A stretch of 64,000 nucleotides of DNA, taken from assembly GCA_029204225.1 (NCBI GenBank), contig CM055109.1:30625360-30689359 (forward strand), given 5' to 3'. The position numbers and the translations under genes are program-made. Position 1 is the stretch's first letter; each line of letters begins with the position of its first letter. Below the pieces are notes generated by a model. The model worked only from the letters and a program-made list of their open reading frames with translations, was not told the origin of the DNA and searched no databases. Positions 53,018 to 64,000 of this stretch are shown here, piece after piece. Source of the DNA: Diphasiastrum complanatum. Lineage: Eukaryota > Streptophyta > Lycopodiopsida > Lycopodiales > Lycopodiaceae.

Positions 53018-53093
53018 GATGATCCTTCCACAGGTTCACCTACGGAAACCTTGTTACGAATTCTACTTCCTCTAAATGATAAGGTTTAATCAT
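53018..53093 (-). rRNA. 3' end of 18S rRNA, ectopic fragment of about 76 nt
   Basis: On the plus strand gatccttcc.caggttcacc, tacggaaaccttgttacga and cttcctctaaatgataaggtt are the reverse complement of the universal 18S 3' terminus, with about four substitutions. The match stops abruptly at ~53093 inside 18S. It is a fragment that could not make rRNA. Confidence 0.9.
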
Positions 53094-53307
53094 TCGTTGC
53101 AAAAATGTTTTGAAACATCATCAATGTAAAGACTTGGATCAATGTAAAAAGAGGACGAATGGTTGAATTTGTGGCCTTTGTCTTGCAAAGGCGATACTAT
53201 GTGTTCACATCGGTCAAAGCAGTTTTTGCAAAAAGTTAATTTTTAAGGAGCTGTCCAAAAGTTAGGATCAATGACATGAATTGCTTTTAACTTTGAGCTT
53301 TGGCTTT

Positions 53308-53481
53308 CATGAGCGACCATTAATAATAGACATGCACAAAGTCCTAAAGCAAGAACATGCAAACTTGCATGCTTTGTAACAAAATGCAGATCGACCATGA
53401 GTGGCCATTAGTAATAGACATGCACAAAGATTTAAAGCACAAACATGCAAATTTGAATATTTGTAACAAAATGCAAAACCC
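53308..53481. repeat. 88-bp tandem duplication
   Basis: catgag.g.ccatta.taatagacatgcacaaag...aaagca.gaacatgcaaa.ttg...ttgtaacaaaatgca occurs at 53308-53395 and 53396-53481. Confidence 0.85.
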
Positions 53482-54169
53482 CCCATGAAGATAGAAAAAA
53501 TATCTTCGTTTTGAATTTTTTTTTGTCACAAAAAAAAAAGCACACCTCCCTTCTAGATGTCAAAGCTTTGTCTGTGCATGTGTTATTAGAAAAGTAGGAG
53601 ACTAGTCATGAGCATGCTACTTCTTTGGTTACAATTGGATCTCCACTAACTCATGCAAAGGTTGTCAATTTTACCTTTAGCTGATCTCAAAATTTTCAAA
53701 TATCTGAAGAAAATGATTTATTGAGACTGGAGTAAGCTAGAACTGTTCTTAGTCATATTTATCCATCTCAACATTCTACATGACAGAAAATTACTCCTTT
53801 CAATTAGTACATTCAAATTAGAGGACAACGATCCCATTTGACAGTTCGACGAGGATACCATAGTGAAGTAAAATTATCCGATAAAATGAATATTGTGTTT
53901 GGCAAGATTGGATTTCTTTTTGGCAAAGAAAATATTATACAAGCAAGGCCTACCATTTTACTTGTTCATCAAGCATTCCCATGTGAATAGTGGATGGTTC
54001 CCACGTGTGAGAGACTATTCCCACATGTGTACATATCTGGAAAATATCATTAGCTTATCATAGGAGTTGATTTTGTAAGTTCCTATAAGTTAGCAAAATT
54101 ACCTCAAATCAAGGAAAATCATGGTGAGGCAATGGCATCAATCTAGGAATCAAAGTGGTGGGTGTTTAT
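53482..54169. other. No gene recognised
   Basis: AT-rich. Two cacgtgtgag/cacatgtgta words (54013 and 54033) resemble those at 54210 and 54427 and may belong to the LTR that follows. Confidence 0.4.
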
Positions 54170-54612
54170 CTAGCATTGATTGGTGGATCTGAAGTGATGT
54201 GGCATTCCCCACACGTGTCAGGCCTGCTGAGTCAGCATATCAGGTCAAAATGTACTTGATCTATATATAGATCATCATTGTGAGTATCAAATTTGATGAG
54301 AAATCTTGATTTTGAGGCAAATCCATGTTATTTTCACCATTTGTGTTGTGATCTTTTGCATTGAATGCTATCCATAGGTAATTTACTTCACTCTCTGTCC
54401 ATTGTCTGTACAGTGACAGGTCTTCACACATGTGAGGCCGCTTATCCATTAGTTTGATCAATTTACATGTTCTTCTTGCTTGTTAAGTGCATATTTTTCA
54501 TCTAGATCAAGATCTAAGCATTAGATTTGTGGATGATCAATCTAACTAGCATCCAACTCCTCTTGTGGATCGATTGTAGATCCATTCTTGGTCCTAAATT
54601 CAGTCATTTCAA
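54170..54612 (+). repeat. Ty1/copia 5' LTR (left edge uncertain)
   Basis: It ends in ...catttcaaca directly before a tRNA-Met primer site, as a 5' LTR should. It contains a TATA-like box (ctatatatagatc, 54260-54272). The left edge is not defined and no second copy of this LTR was found in the window. Confidence 0.65.
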
Positions 54613-54613
54613 C

Positions 54614-54625
54614 ATGGTATCAGAT
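54614..54625 (+). other. Copia primer-binding site (initiator tRNA-Met)
   Basis: TGGTATCAGATC starts two bases after the LTR and matches the complement of the 3' end of plant initiator tRNA-Met (TGGTATCAGAGC) in its first ten bases. Confidence 0.85.
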
Positions 54626-54775
54626 CCAAGTACAAGATACCAAGTAATTGATCAAAGATCACTCCCATAATTAGCAAGTTTTAAGTTTTTGATCTAGTTT
54701 TGAGAGGGCGAGCTAGAAGTGAGTGGTAGCTTCATTCTTTTTGGATCAAATTTTTCAAGAGTCAAATAATTCATA

Positions 54776-55260
54776 ATGGCATCCATGGGTGGATTTATGC
54801 TAGAAGCCAATGAGAGGCTTACATCCACAAATTATTCCATATGGAAAGTGAGAATGGAGTCACTCTTGCTGCTCCATGATCTCTATGACATTGTCCAAGA
54901 AGAGGAGGATGAACCTCTTGGTGGACGCGAGAGCAAATTAGAAACAAGAAAAAGACTAGATTGGCCTTGAATTGCATCAAGATGAATGTGAGCAATGACA
55001 TCTTGAAAGACGTGTCATCTTGTATCTCGGTCAAGGAGGCTTGGGATTCATTGAAAGGGAGTCCAACAACACTTCAAGGATACTCATGCTTAGAAATCAA
55101 GTGCTTCAAGGCATGAAGGGAAGTGGAGAGAGTGCACAAGAGTATGTGCTTAGAATCAAATTTTTGAACAAAGAATTGGCTTCCATTGGAGATAGAATCC
55201 AAGATAATGAGCTTGTGCAAGTCATTTTAAACTATGGATAATGGACTAGATGTACACTTC
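54776..55260 (+). pseudogene. Ty1/copia gag, frameshifted
   Basis: It starts MASMGGFMLEANERLTSTNY, SIWKVRMESLLLLHDLYDIV, the usual copia gag opening. A stop at ~54970 and frameshifts follow; shifted frames read VSSCISVKEAWDSL and RILMLRNQVLQGMKGSGES, EYVLRIKFLNKELASIGDRI. No zinc knuckle or protease remains. Confidence 0.85.
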
Positions 55261-55339
55261 AAGCATGGTCTTTGTTCCATAATGAAGAATGATAAGTGCA
55301 CTGCATGGCATTAAGCAAGGAAGATTATTCAAGTTGTAA

Positions 55340-55609
55340 GCTAATGTTGTCATTGGAAGTGTGAACATGGCAAGGGAGGAGCTTTCTCAAGTGAAGTTAT
55401 GGCACAAGAGGTTAGGCCATCCTAACTATCAAGCTATGGAGTCCATGATTTCCAAGGAGCTAGCACTCGGACTTCCCAAATCCATATCCAAGTGTGGCAA
55501 GCTTTGTGATTCTTGTGGTCTATCCAAGACACATAAGCAACCATTCAAGAGATCTATGAATAGATCTTCCTCTCCTCTTGATCTTATTCACTCGGATGTA
55601 TGTAGTTGA
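55340..55609 (+). pseudogene. Ty1/copia GAG-pre-integrase, truncated
   Basis: The frame reads ELSQVKLWHKRLGHPNYQAM (HH), LPKSISKCGKLCDSCGLSKT (CC) and PFKRSMNRSSSPLDLIHSDV, then stops where the shared repeat begins (55610). It belongs to the element with the primer site at 54614, with gag joined by a deletion. Confidence 0.88.
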
Positions 55610-55905
55610 TCAATTAGATCAATTATTCACGGGAGTGTGAAGACGTAGACACGTCCTGTTTGAAGTCCTGTGTAGATCTGCAGATCCTCGCATTATTCGC
55701 AATGCTCGCAAAACCTTATGTTCCTTGGTTTGCCTGGAATGTTGAGTAGACACATTTGTCGCATTCCTCGCTTGTTGAAGTTTGTGTGAAAAACTGCTAA
55801 CTGTGTGAGAAAACAATTCATTTTGGCAGACTATTTGTAAGAGAGTGATTTCCTTGAGTAAATTAAAGGGCAATTAGAGTGAGTATGAGTAAGATTAACT
55901 CCGAT
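55610..55905 (+). repeat. LTR-like repeat shared with 46200-46440
   Basis: It contains the same tttgtaagagagtgatttccttgagt block. It cuts off the copia pre-integrase on the left and joins the gypsy LTR piece on the right. Confidence 0.6.
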
Positions 55906-56190
55906 AGGGCCCTCATGGAATTAAGGTCACAATTAATGGTTGGAGACCTAAAACTCAAGATGGTAGATTTGTATGGGTCTAACAGTGACTCATAGGAGAA
56001 GTGGATGCGGTGGCTAGTTAGGATGCTGATGTGTCTAGTGAGGTGTCACAGTGCATTACTAGTGGTGCATTGATGGTATAAGTATACCCATAGGGCTCCC
56101 ACTAGTGGATGCTTGATCTTGTGATAGTAGCCACATGTTGCTGGTGTGATTCATCTCTCCTATTGAGTGTGATTGATTCATGTTGGAGCT
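55906..56190 (+). repeat. Partial gypsy LTR, inverted relative to the copy at 49174
   Basis: gggccctcatgga...cacaattaatggttgg.gacctaaa..tcaagatggt.gatttgtatgggtctaacagtgactcat matches the reverse complement of 49295-49575. Neither LTR end is complete. Confidence 0.78.
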
Positions 56191-56510
56191 TGATCATAAA
56201 AACAAAAGATAATAGAACTTATACTAAAATAATATGATCTTAAATGGAATAAAAACAAAACATTGACAATAAGAAAAATGTTTCTAAGAATCACAAGCAA
56301 AACACTAACAATAAGAAAAATGTCATTCGTTTTCACTCACATCTCACCCTCATCTCATCCTCACTCTCATCTCTTATGTCTTCTTTTTCTTCTTACACAA
56401 AAGAGAAGAGTCTTTAGATTACAAAGACATCGCACAAAAGGCAAAAAATGAGGAGGGAACCATTTGGTTCCCCCACCAAATTTCTTTTTTTTGTCAAAAA
56501 AAAAACTCGC
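56191..56510. other. No gene recognised
   Basis: It contains a short direct repeat (aacattgacaataagaaaaatgt / aacactaacaataagaaaaatgt, 56258-56322). Nothing else is visible. Confidence 0.45.
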
Positions 56511-56815
56511 GTGTATTATCCACGTGTGGATAATCCAAGCATAGATAATGCGTTAAAAACTTTCCACCTGTTATCCATGACCCCAACTCTCTAGAATCTG
56601 CATGGATAGTGCATGGATAATCCACACTTGGCGCATTATCCACACAAAAGTTGACCCTTTTTTGGGGGGATTCATTATGGTGTGGATAATCCACACGTGG
56701 ATTATCCATGCAAAAATTCCATTGCCTGCCTAGGTATTCGGAGCCGAACGACACCCCACCGGAAAGATTGGCATGGAAGATCCACATGTGGATAATCCAC
56801 ACAATCTATATATTT
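56511..56815. repeat. Cluster of palindromic TTATCCAC / GTGGATAA motifs
   Basis: The 8-mer TTATCCAC or its complement (or a one-base variant) occurs about ten times in 300 bp, often paired as GTGTGGATAATCCACAC or GTGGATAATCCA. Spacing is irregular (15-60 bp). A second word family, gcatggataatcc, overlaps it. No coding potential. Confidence 0.8.
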
Positions 56816-57030
56816 TAGTTTTCGGCCACGGGTATACGCGAAAAAAAGACGAAGGTGCCTTAAAATGGTCTCTAAGGCATTCTGGCCACTGTGTCGCTTT
56901 TTCGCAAAGGTGCGAAAAAGGGCGAAGGTGCCTAAAAATGGTTAAGGCAAAAAAATCTCAAAGGAAAAAATGTGAAGGTCCGAAAACATGTAGTCGGCCT
57001 TCGGTTTTCAGGATGCCTGTTACTTGAATG
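56816..57030. repeat. Short GC-skewed repeat words (gcgaaggtgcc, cgcaaaggtgcg)
   Basis: gacgaaggtgccttaaaatgg and gcgaaggtgcctaaaaatgg, plus gtgaaggtccgaaa, recur in 150 bp with a small palindrome ttttcgcaaaggtgcgaaaa. The origin is unknown. Confidence 0.6.
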
Positions 57031-57039
57031 ATTTGGTTA

Positions 57040-57640
57040 AGACTGAGCATAAGAAATCTAACATTTATGATAAGTCATGACTCATGTGGCTTGTACAAGC
57101 TAAATGCAGTGGTTTCCAAGTGTAATGGATTGGTATCTATCACATCTTCTCAGAGTGACTTATGCATAGACACTTGGCTCATCTAAACTTCAGGAGCTTG
57201 AGATTGCTGCGCAAGTTAAAGATGGTAACATGTCTACCTAGATTGAGCCTATTTGCAAGGGATGCATACTAGGCAAGTCACATCGAGAAGCATTCGACAA
57301 GGAGGGGGCAACTAGAACCAAACGAGTGTTGGAACTTGTACACTCGGATTTGTGTGGACCAATGAAGACAATGTCAATAGGTGGAGCAATCTACTTCTTA
57401 ACGTTCATTGATGACTATTCAAGAAGAACGTGGATCTACACCATCAAGGAGAAATCGAGGGCATTTGAGTATTTCAAGGACTCCAAGGCATTAGTGGAGA
57501 ACCAAGAAAATTCCAAGATCAAGGTGTTAAGATTTGATCGAAAAGGTGAGTATTGCTCTACTGTTTCATCAATTTCTACAAGGAGCATGGAATCAAATAG
57601 CAATTTAGAAAAGCCATATGATTGTAGAATCTACTAGAGC
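57040..57640 (+). pseudogene. Copia GAG-pre-integrase and integrase start
   Basis: Shifted frames give HRHLAHLNFRSLRLLRKLKM (HH), then PICKGCILGKSHREAFDKEG (CC), then an open frame from 57326: LELVHSDLCGPMKTMS (first Asp), IYFLTFIDDYSRRTWIYTI, KVLRFDRKGEYCS. The usual RSDNGGEY reads RFDRKGEY. Confidence 0.88.
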
Positions 57641-59010
57641 CATGATGATGTGTATGGGGGCTACAGATTTTTTCTGGGCCGAGGTAGTACACACGACAAC
57701 TTTTTTGTAGAATAGAAGTCCTACAATTGTTGTACTGAATCATACTCCTGAAGAATCATTTAGCGGGAAGAAACCAAGAGTGGATAGTCTACGTGTTTTT
57801 GGATGCAACATATATGTCCAAATCTCTAAGAGTTAGAGGAGCAAGATGCAAGCAAAAACCTTCAATGCATCTTTGCAGACTATGATGAATAAACCAAGGG
57901 TATCGTTGCTATGATCCAATGGGTCGACGCATGTAGAGACATGGTATTTGATGAGATTCACAAGTTTGGTGATGCTGAGAGAGATAGAGGTGATCTATCA
58001 AAGGTCCTCAAGGAGGATGAAGCTACACAACCACCACAAGATGAAAACATGTGGAAGATGAAGGACATGGCACACCTCCCATCCGATGAGGATAGGTGGA
58101 TGAGAGACAAACACTTTGGCACAGGTAAAGAGGAAGTGGCTGGAGAACAGCTCAAGGAGAAGGACATTCTTTGGGACACATATTTCCCTCGTAGTGGAGA
58201 AATCTACTTCTTAACATTCATTGATGACTATTCAAGAAAAACTTGGATCTACAACATCAAGGAGAAATCGAGGGCATTTGAGTGTTTCAAGGACTCCAAG
58301 GGATTAGTGGTGAACCAAGCAAATTTCAAGATCAAGGTGTTAAGATTTGATCGAGGAGGTGAGTATCGCTTTATTGTGCTCATCAATTTCTACAAGGAGC
58401 TTGGAATCAAGCAGTAATTAGAAAAACCATATGATTGTAGAATCTGCTAGAGCCATGATGACGTGTATGGGGGCTACAAATTCTTTTTGGGCCAAAGTAG
58501 TACACACGACAGTTTTTTTAGTAGAATAGAAGTCCTACACTTGTTGTACTGAATCATACTCCCGAAGAAGCATTTAGCGGGAAGAAACCAAGAGTGGATG
58601 GTCTACGTGTTTTTGGATGCAACATATATGTCCATATTTCTGAGAGTGAGAGGAGCAAGATGCAAGCAAAAACCTTCAATGCATCTTCACAGACTGTGAT
58701 GAATAAACGAAGGGTATCATTGCTATGATCCAATGGGTCGACGCGTGTAGAGACATGGTATTTGATGAGATTCACAAGTTTGGTGATGTTGAGAGAGATA
58801 GTGATGATCTATCCAAGATTCTCAAGGAGGATGAAGCACCACAACCACCACAAGATGAACACATGTGGAAGATGAAGAACGTGGCACACCTCCCATCGAC
58901 GAGGATAGGTGGATGAGAGACAAACCCTTTGGCACAGGTAAAGAGGAAGTGGTTGGAGAAAAGCTCAAGGAGAAGGACATTCCTTGGGACACATATTCCC
59001 CTCGTAGTGG
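57385..59010 (+). repeat. 813-bp tandem duplication within the copia integrase region
   Basis: 57385-58197 and 58198-59010 are the same segment twice, over 90% alike by eye. Both begin in (a)atctacttcttaac.ttcattgatgactattc and end in cctcgtagtgg. The length is divisible by three. At the first copy's start the flank gtgga matches the join, so unequal exchange at a short match is likely. Confidence 0.92.
57641..59010 (+). pseudogene. Copia integrase C-terminal part, two copies
   Basis: Each copy, with stops, reads AYGCKFFLG/AxxFFWAEVV-like text, VEX.SYNCCTES, KKPRVDSLRVFGCN-type sequence, then FDEIHKFGDAERDRGDLSKV and an acidic hinge (KEDEATQPPQDENMW). The second copy also holds IYFLTFIDDYSRKTWIYNIK and VLRFDRGGEYRF. 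The 168-codon frame 57911-58417 runs across the duplication join. Confidence 0.8.
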
Positions 59011-60608
59011 GTCACCATTGGGGAAGCTACCTAAGTGGTACACCAGGTTGATGGAGAATGCAAAGTAGGAGGTAGCATAATCTGGTAAGTAGGGAGAGCT
59101 GCGTCATTGTTCCTCACGTGAAAGGAAAGAACCTAATAAGTATTTGATTAATCTTGTACTTATGAGCCACATTGTTGAGTCTAGTGAGCCTACTTACTTT
59201 GAATAGGCCAAAGATCAAGAGATTTGGTGAGAAGCAATGCAGGAGGAAATCGATTCCATCAAGTGCCATGATACCTAAGAAACAGTAGATCTTCCAGAGG
59301 GAAAGAAACTCATTGATAGCAAATGGGTGTACAAAATGAAGTACAATGTTGATGGTACCCTAGTAAAACACAAAGCAAGGCTTGTGATGAAGGGCTATGC
59401 ACAAAGAAAGTCATTGACTACGAAGAGAAATTTGCTCCCATAGCAAAGTGCAACACACTTCGCATGTGATTGTGTTGGTGGCTTTATTTGGATGGAGTCA
59501 ACATCAAATGGATGTGAACTCCACTTTATTGCATAATAAAATTGAAGAGAAACTTTATATGCAGCAGCCAAGTGGCTTTGTTATGTGAGACATGGAAAAC
59601 AAAGTATGCAGGTTGAAGAAAGCCTTGTATGGATTGAAACAAGTACAACACTTTGATGAGTACCTCCTATCTAGAGGGTTGGTATGTACTTCCTCGGATT
59701 CTAATCTTTACTACTTTTCATGTGATTCCAGCATCACCCAGATCGTGTTGTATGTAGATGAAATTCATTATCATAGGTAACGATGAAAGCTTGATTAGTG
59801 CAATCAAGAAAGACCTATCTTCAAGTTTTGACATGACTGATCTTGGTGGCATGATGGCATCGCACTCACGCAAACAAAGTATGTAAAAAATATTTTAGAG
59901 CATTTCAAAATGTGCCATAGTAAGCCAGTTTCTACACCTATGGAGGTTGGTAAGAAACTATATCATGAGGATGAGAGTAAGTTGGTAGACGCCACATTAT
60001 TTCGTCAATTGGTCGGTTGTCTTATCTATCTTACCACTACTCGTCCTGACATAAGTTATGTTGTTAGCCATGTGAGTCAATTTATGGCTATGCCTAGGGA
60101 GTCGCATTGGAAAGCCGCGAAGAGAATTCTACTTATGATTTGATATATGATGGGCGATATGATTTGCCAGTATTATATGGTTATGTTGATTCAGATTGGG
60201 TAGGTTGTGTTGATGATAGGAGATCCACCATATGTTATATCTTTCACTTTGGTAATGGTGCATTTTTTTGGTCAAGTAAGAGATATGAGACAATTGTTAG
60301 AATCCACAACAGAAGCTGAATACAAAGCGCTATGCTCAACCACACAAGAGGGAATATGGTTAAGAAGGATGTTAGAAGATATTGGTATTCCACAATGCAA
60401 ATCCATATGACCGAATCTTGTATTTCATGCACATACAAAGCACATAGAAATTAAATGTCATTTCATTAGATAAAAACTATTATCTAGTAAAATAGATGTG
60501 GTGCATTGCAAGACAGAAGACCCCAGCTAGTGGATTACTTACTAAAACATTAACAGTTGATAAATTTGAGCTTTTTAGAGAAAAGATATATGTACGCAAG
60601 GTAAACGA
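59011..60608 (+). pseudogene. Copia reverse transcriptase and RNase H
   Basis: Frames in order: AKDQEIW, EAMQEEIDSIKCHDT, KLIDSKWVYKMKYNVDGTLV, KHKARLVMKGYAQ, VCRLKKALYGLKQVQ, YVDE where the catalytic pair should be YVDD, DLSSSFDMTDLGG, CHSKPVSTPMEVGKK, FRQLVGCLIYLTTTRPDISY, VLYGYVDSDWVGCVDDRRST, ESTTEAEYKALCSTTQEGIW and AHTKHIEIKCHFIR. Stops and frameshifts are many. The motif A region around 59490-59580 is degraded. Confidence 0.9.
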
Positions 60609-60609
60609 G

Positions 60610-61096
60610 GTGTAATGACCACTAGGAAAAAACCCCTAATATGAGAATAGGAGAACACAACATGAGACATGAAGGAGCAAAGCCACCCATCCAAACCTAG
60701 ATCAATGCTGGATCTAGCCCCCAAGCCATGCCATGTGAATGCTTGAGGAGAAGAGAGCAATCAGTAACATGAACCAAAAGTTGTCGACGAGAGAATCTCT
60801 ACCCACCCCAATATATAGAAAGTAGAATCTTGTGCATGAACTCATGCAATCCCCATGCAACCCAACTATTAATATGCCACAGCTCCCATGCAGTCCTCAT
60901 GCATATATCAGTTACACGTACATGCACTCCTCCATATGTCTCAATTAGAGTGTTTGGGTCCTCTCAAGGTCATTAGTCACAAACTGGCCTTGACATGGAA
61001 TTAAATTGAGGTGTGACTAGTAATCTCTAATACCGGAGGGCCGGTCTACCACATTAGGACTATTCCATGTCCTTAGCTGAATATGGCCGTAACATT
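60610..61096 (-). repeat. Ty3/gypsy LTR, 487 bp
   Basis: On the minus strand it starts TGTTACGGCC and ends GGTCATTACA. It aligns end to end with the LTR at 49174-49648. On its 5' side (61097-61140) lies the remnant EDKPCLREEE, a typical chromovirus 3' end before the LTR, which makes this a 3' LTR. It abuts the copia RNase H end. Confidence 0.82.
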
Positions 61097-61140
61097 CTTC
61101 CTCCCTTAAACAGGGTTTGTCCTCATAACGGGGAAGAAAA

Positions 61141-61885
61141 TACATGAGATTATTCCTTAAGCTTTCAACTTTTAACCAAGAATAAATATCCTTAGTCTGA
61201 TCTTTCTATCTGGAATAGTACTAAGAGATGCAACAATTCTTCAATTGCTTGTCACTACACATGAATACTAACTCAGAATTCAAAGATACACTAAGTTATA
61301 ACTCTTCCAAATGGGTTGATCTTCTCCAAATAAAGATATCACCCTCGGGAATTTTAAATTACATGAACCACTAGGTAAATTAGTTTTTTTAATTTCAAAG
61401 ATCAAATCCAAAAGATAAATAAATTCCGTTTAGTTTTTATTTTTCTTTCTTTTTTATTTTTGTTGTTTGCTATAAATTCTTTTCTATTTATTTAGAAAAA
61501 TACATTGAAAAAAAAATGTTTTAAAAAGATGAGCAAAAGGCAAAAAAGTCATCAAAACAAACAATGATAAAGGAATTTGATTTGTCAAGTGAAAATAAGA
61601 GGTAAAAATCACTTGCAAGGCTAATTTTTGATACAAACAGTCAATTTTTGCCAATATCACAATTACTCCTAAACAGTGTTTTTAGCCTATCTTGAATCCA
61701 AAATTGATTGCCAAAATAGTACTTTGTTTAATAGGCTACCTAAAATCCTCTATGTAAGTTGGAAGATTGACTCATTTTGCACAAATGCTAGCATAGCTCT
61801 TGAATTTGTTTTTCATGAAAACTTTTTTCAAACCTTCTAACTAGCCTTCTATATACACTCTTGCACTCAACCTCCACTTGCAATT
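61141..61885. other. No gene recognised
   Basis: AT-rich and T-rich runs. This could hold the promoter region of the open frame at 61886, but no clear TATA or repeat was assigned beyond tatatacactc (61850-61860), 25-35 bp ahead of it. Confidence 0.4.
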
Positions 61886-62413
61886 ATGTCTAAACAATTT
61901 GTTTATGCTCAATTCTCATCTAATTCTGAAGCCTCAATCTCACCTCGATCAATGGTTCAGAGTTTTGTACCTCCTGAACACAATCTTGTTGCCCTCCCTA
62001 GCATTGAGAGAGTGGTGGAATGGATCCAATTTGCTAAGCCTTTGCTCAAGACAATGGGCCTTCCGAGCCATTTTCTTCACCAACGAAAAAATACGACTTT
62101 AGTTTATATGGCTTATGGTACTTGGAATGAAGCCAGGTTGAAATTTTACATCCCATACCAAGAAGCTACACACAAGGTGCATGTCTCTGAGGCCACCCTT
62201 GCCGCCATAGGTACAATCTTGGGGGAATATGTTAGCCATTACTACCATAGCGCCCTATGTGGATAGTATCGTGGCACAACTACAAACCAATATGGTTATC
62301 TCATTGAGGCCATCATAGATCCAATGGTCCAAGCTGTAGTGAATCTCGTCAATAATTTTCTTGCAATAGGGACACTTCGGAAGGAGCACATTGCATCTCA
62401 CTTGCTACAGTCG
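61886..62413 (+). pseudogene. Unidentified 126-codon ORF with one in-frame TAG before a 48-codon extension
   Basis: The Met at 61886 opens MSKQFVYAQFSSNSEASISP, followed by a predicted mixed alpha-helical protein with IERVVEWIQFAKPLLKTMG and ATLAAIGTILGEYVSHYY. A TAG at 62264-62266 ends it. The same frame then stays open for 48 more codons to a TAA at 62411-62413, with helical LIEAIIDPMVQAVVNLVNNF. The codon use looks coding and there is no homology to the surrounding retrotransposons that I can see. I do not recognise the family. A decayed viral or transposon structural protein is possible, as is a host pseudogene or a leaky stop. Confidence 0.5.
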
Positions 62414-63986
<1,573 letters not shown>

Positions 63987-64000
63987 GGTGATCATTCACT

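Larger units (their letters stand above)
57040..60608 (+). mobile_element. Ty1/copia element: integrase (duplicated), RT and RNase H
   Basis: It runs from GAG-pre-integrase to the RNase H end (KIYVRKVNEV). LTRs, gag and protease are missing. Its left end follows unrelated repeats, and its right end meets a gypsy LTR at 60610. It holds an 813-bp tandem duplication and numerous stops, so it is dead. Confidence 0.88.

Noticed and set aside
56511-56815. TTATCCACA motifs as a bacterial DnaA-box replication origin
   Set aside because: The setting is clearly plant nuclear DNA with retrotransposons. The 9-mer match is better explained as a local palindromic repeat.

Overview
The window looks like nuclear DNA from a land plant with a large, repeat-filled genome. 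It is AT-rich. It carries one spliced plant sterol-biosynthesis gene with kilobase-scale introns, many decayed non-LTR (LINE), Ty3/gypsy (chromodomain type) and Ty1/copia retrotransposon pieces, a TIR element with an intact 8-bp target duplication, and a stray 18S-ITS1 rDNA fragment. The sequence does not settle the species. The LINE load and long introns would fit a fern, lycophyte or gymnosperm, but that is inference.

Host gene (1444-17885, minus strand). Eight consecutive exons encode the C-terminal 241 residues of a delta(14)-sterol reductase (FACKEL/HYD2, ERG24 family). All seven introns are GT-AG, every phase joins correctly and no stop interrupts the frame, so the gene is probably functional. 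The exons for the N-terminal part were not found. Two introns exceed 5 kb and hold LINE remnants, a near-perfect 380-bp palindrome and microsatellites.

12.6-23.4 kb and 29.7-44.5 kb hold mostly LINE fragments, in at least three sequence groups. Parts recovered are ORF1 (coiled coil plus an RRM-like region), APE-type endonuclease, reverse transcriptase, a CCHC-like C-terminal zinc motif, a charged tail with PIP-box-like motifs, and a 3' end with a short hairpin followed by a TTC/CT microsatellite. Several LINE pieces begin immediately after another LINE's microsatellite tail. Twice, a minus-strand copia fragment is sandwiched between plus-strand LINE fragments.

23.0-29.7 kb is a composite of two minus-strand gypsy elements, one of which lost its reverse transcriptase core. 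32.6-34.7 kb is the 3' half of another chromodomain gypsy element with its LTR. 46.9-49.6 kb is a third, deleted one. 54.2-60.6 kb holds two plus-strand copia elements (one with its tRNA-Met primer site, one with an 813-bp in-frame tandem duplication), followed by a gypsy LTR related to the one at 49 kb.

Other features are a 575-bp hAT-like MITE (37824-38398) with a G-rich hairpin at its centre, four 91-95 bp repeats each with a TATA-like core (52287-52646) next to the rDNA fragment, a cluster of palindromic TTATCCAC-type motifs (56511-56815), an unidentified 126-codon ORF with a single in-frame stop before a 48-codon extension (61886-62413), and a (CT)57 run at the right edge. No tRNA, CRISPR array or operon was seen.
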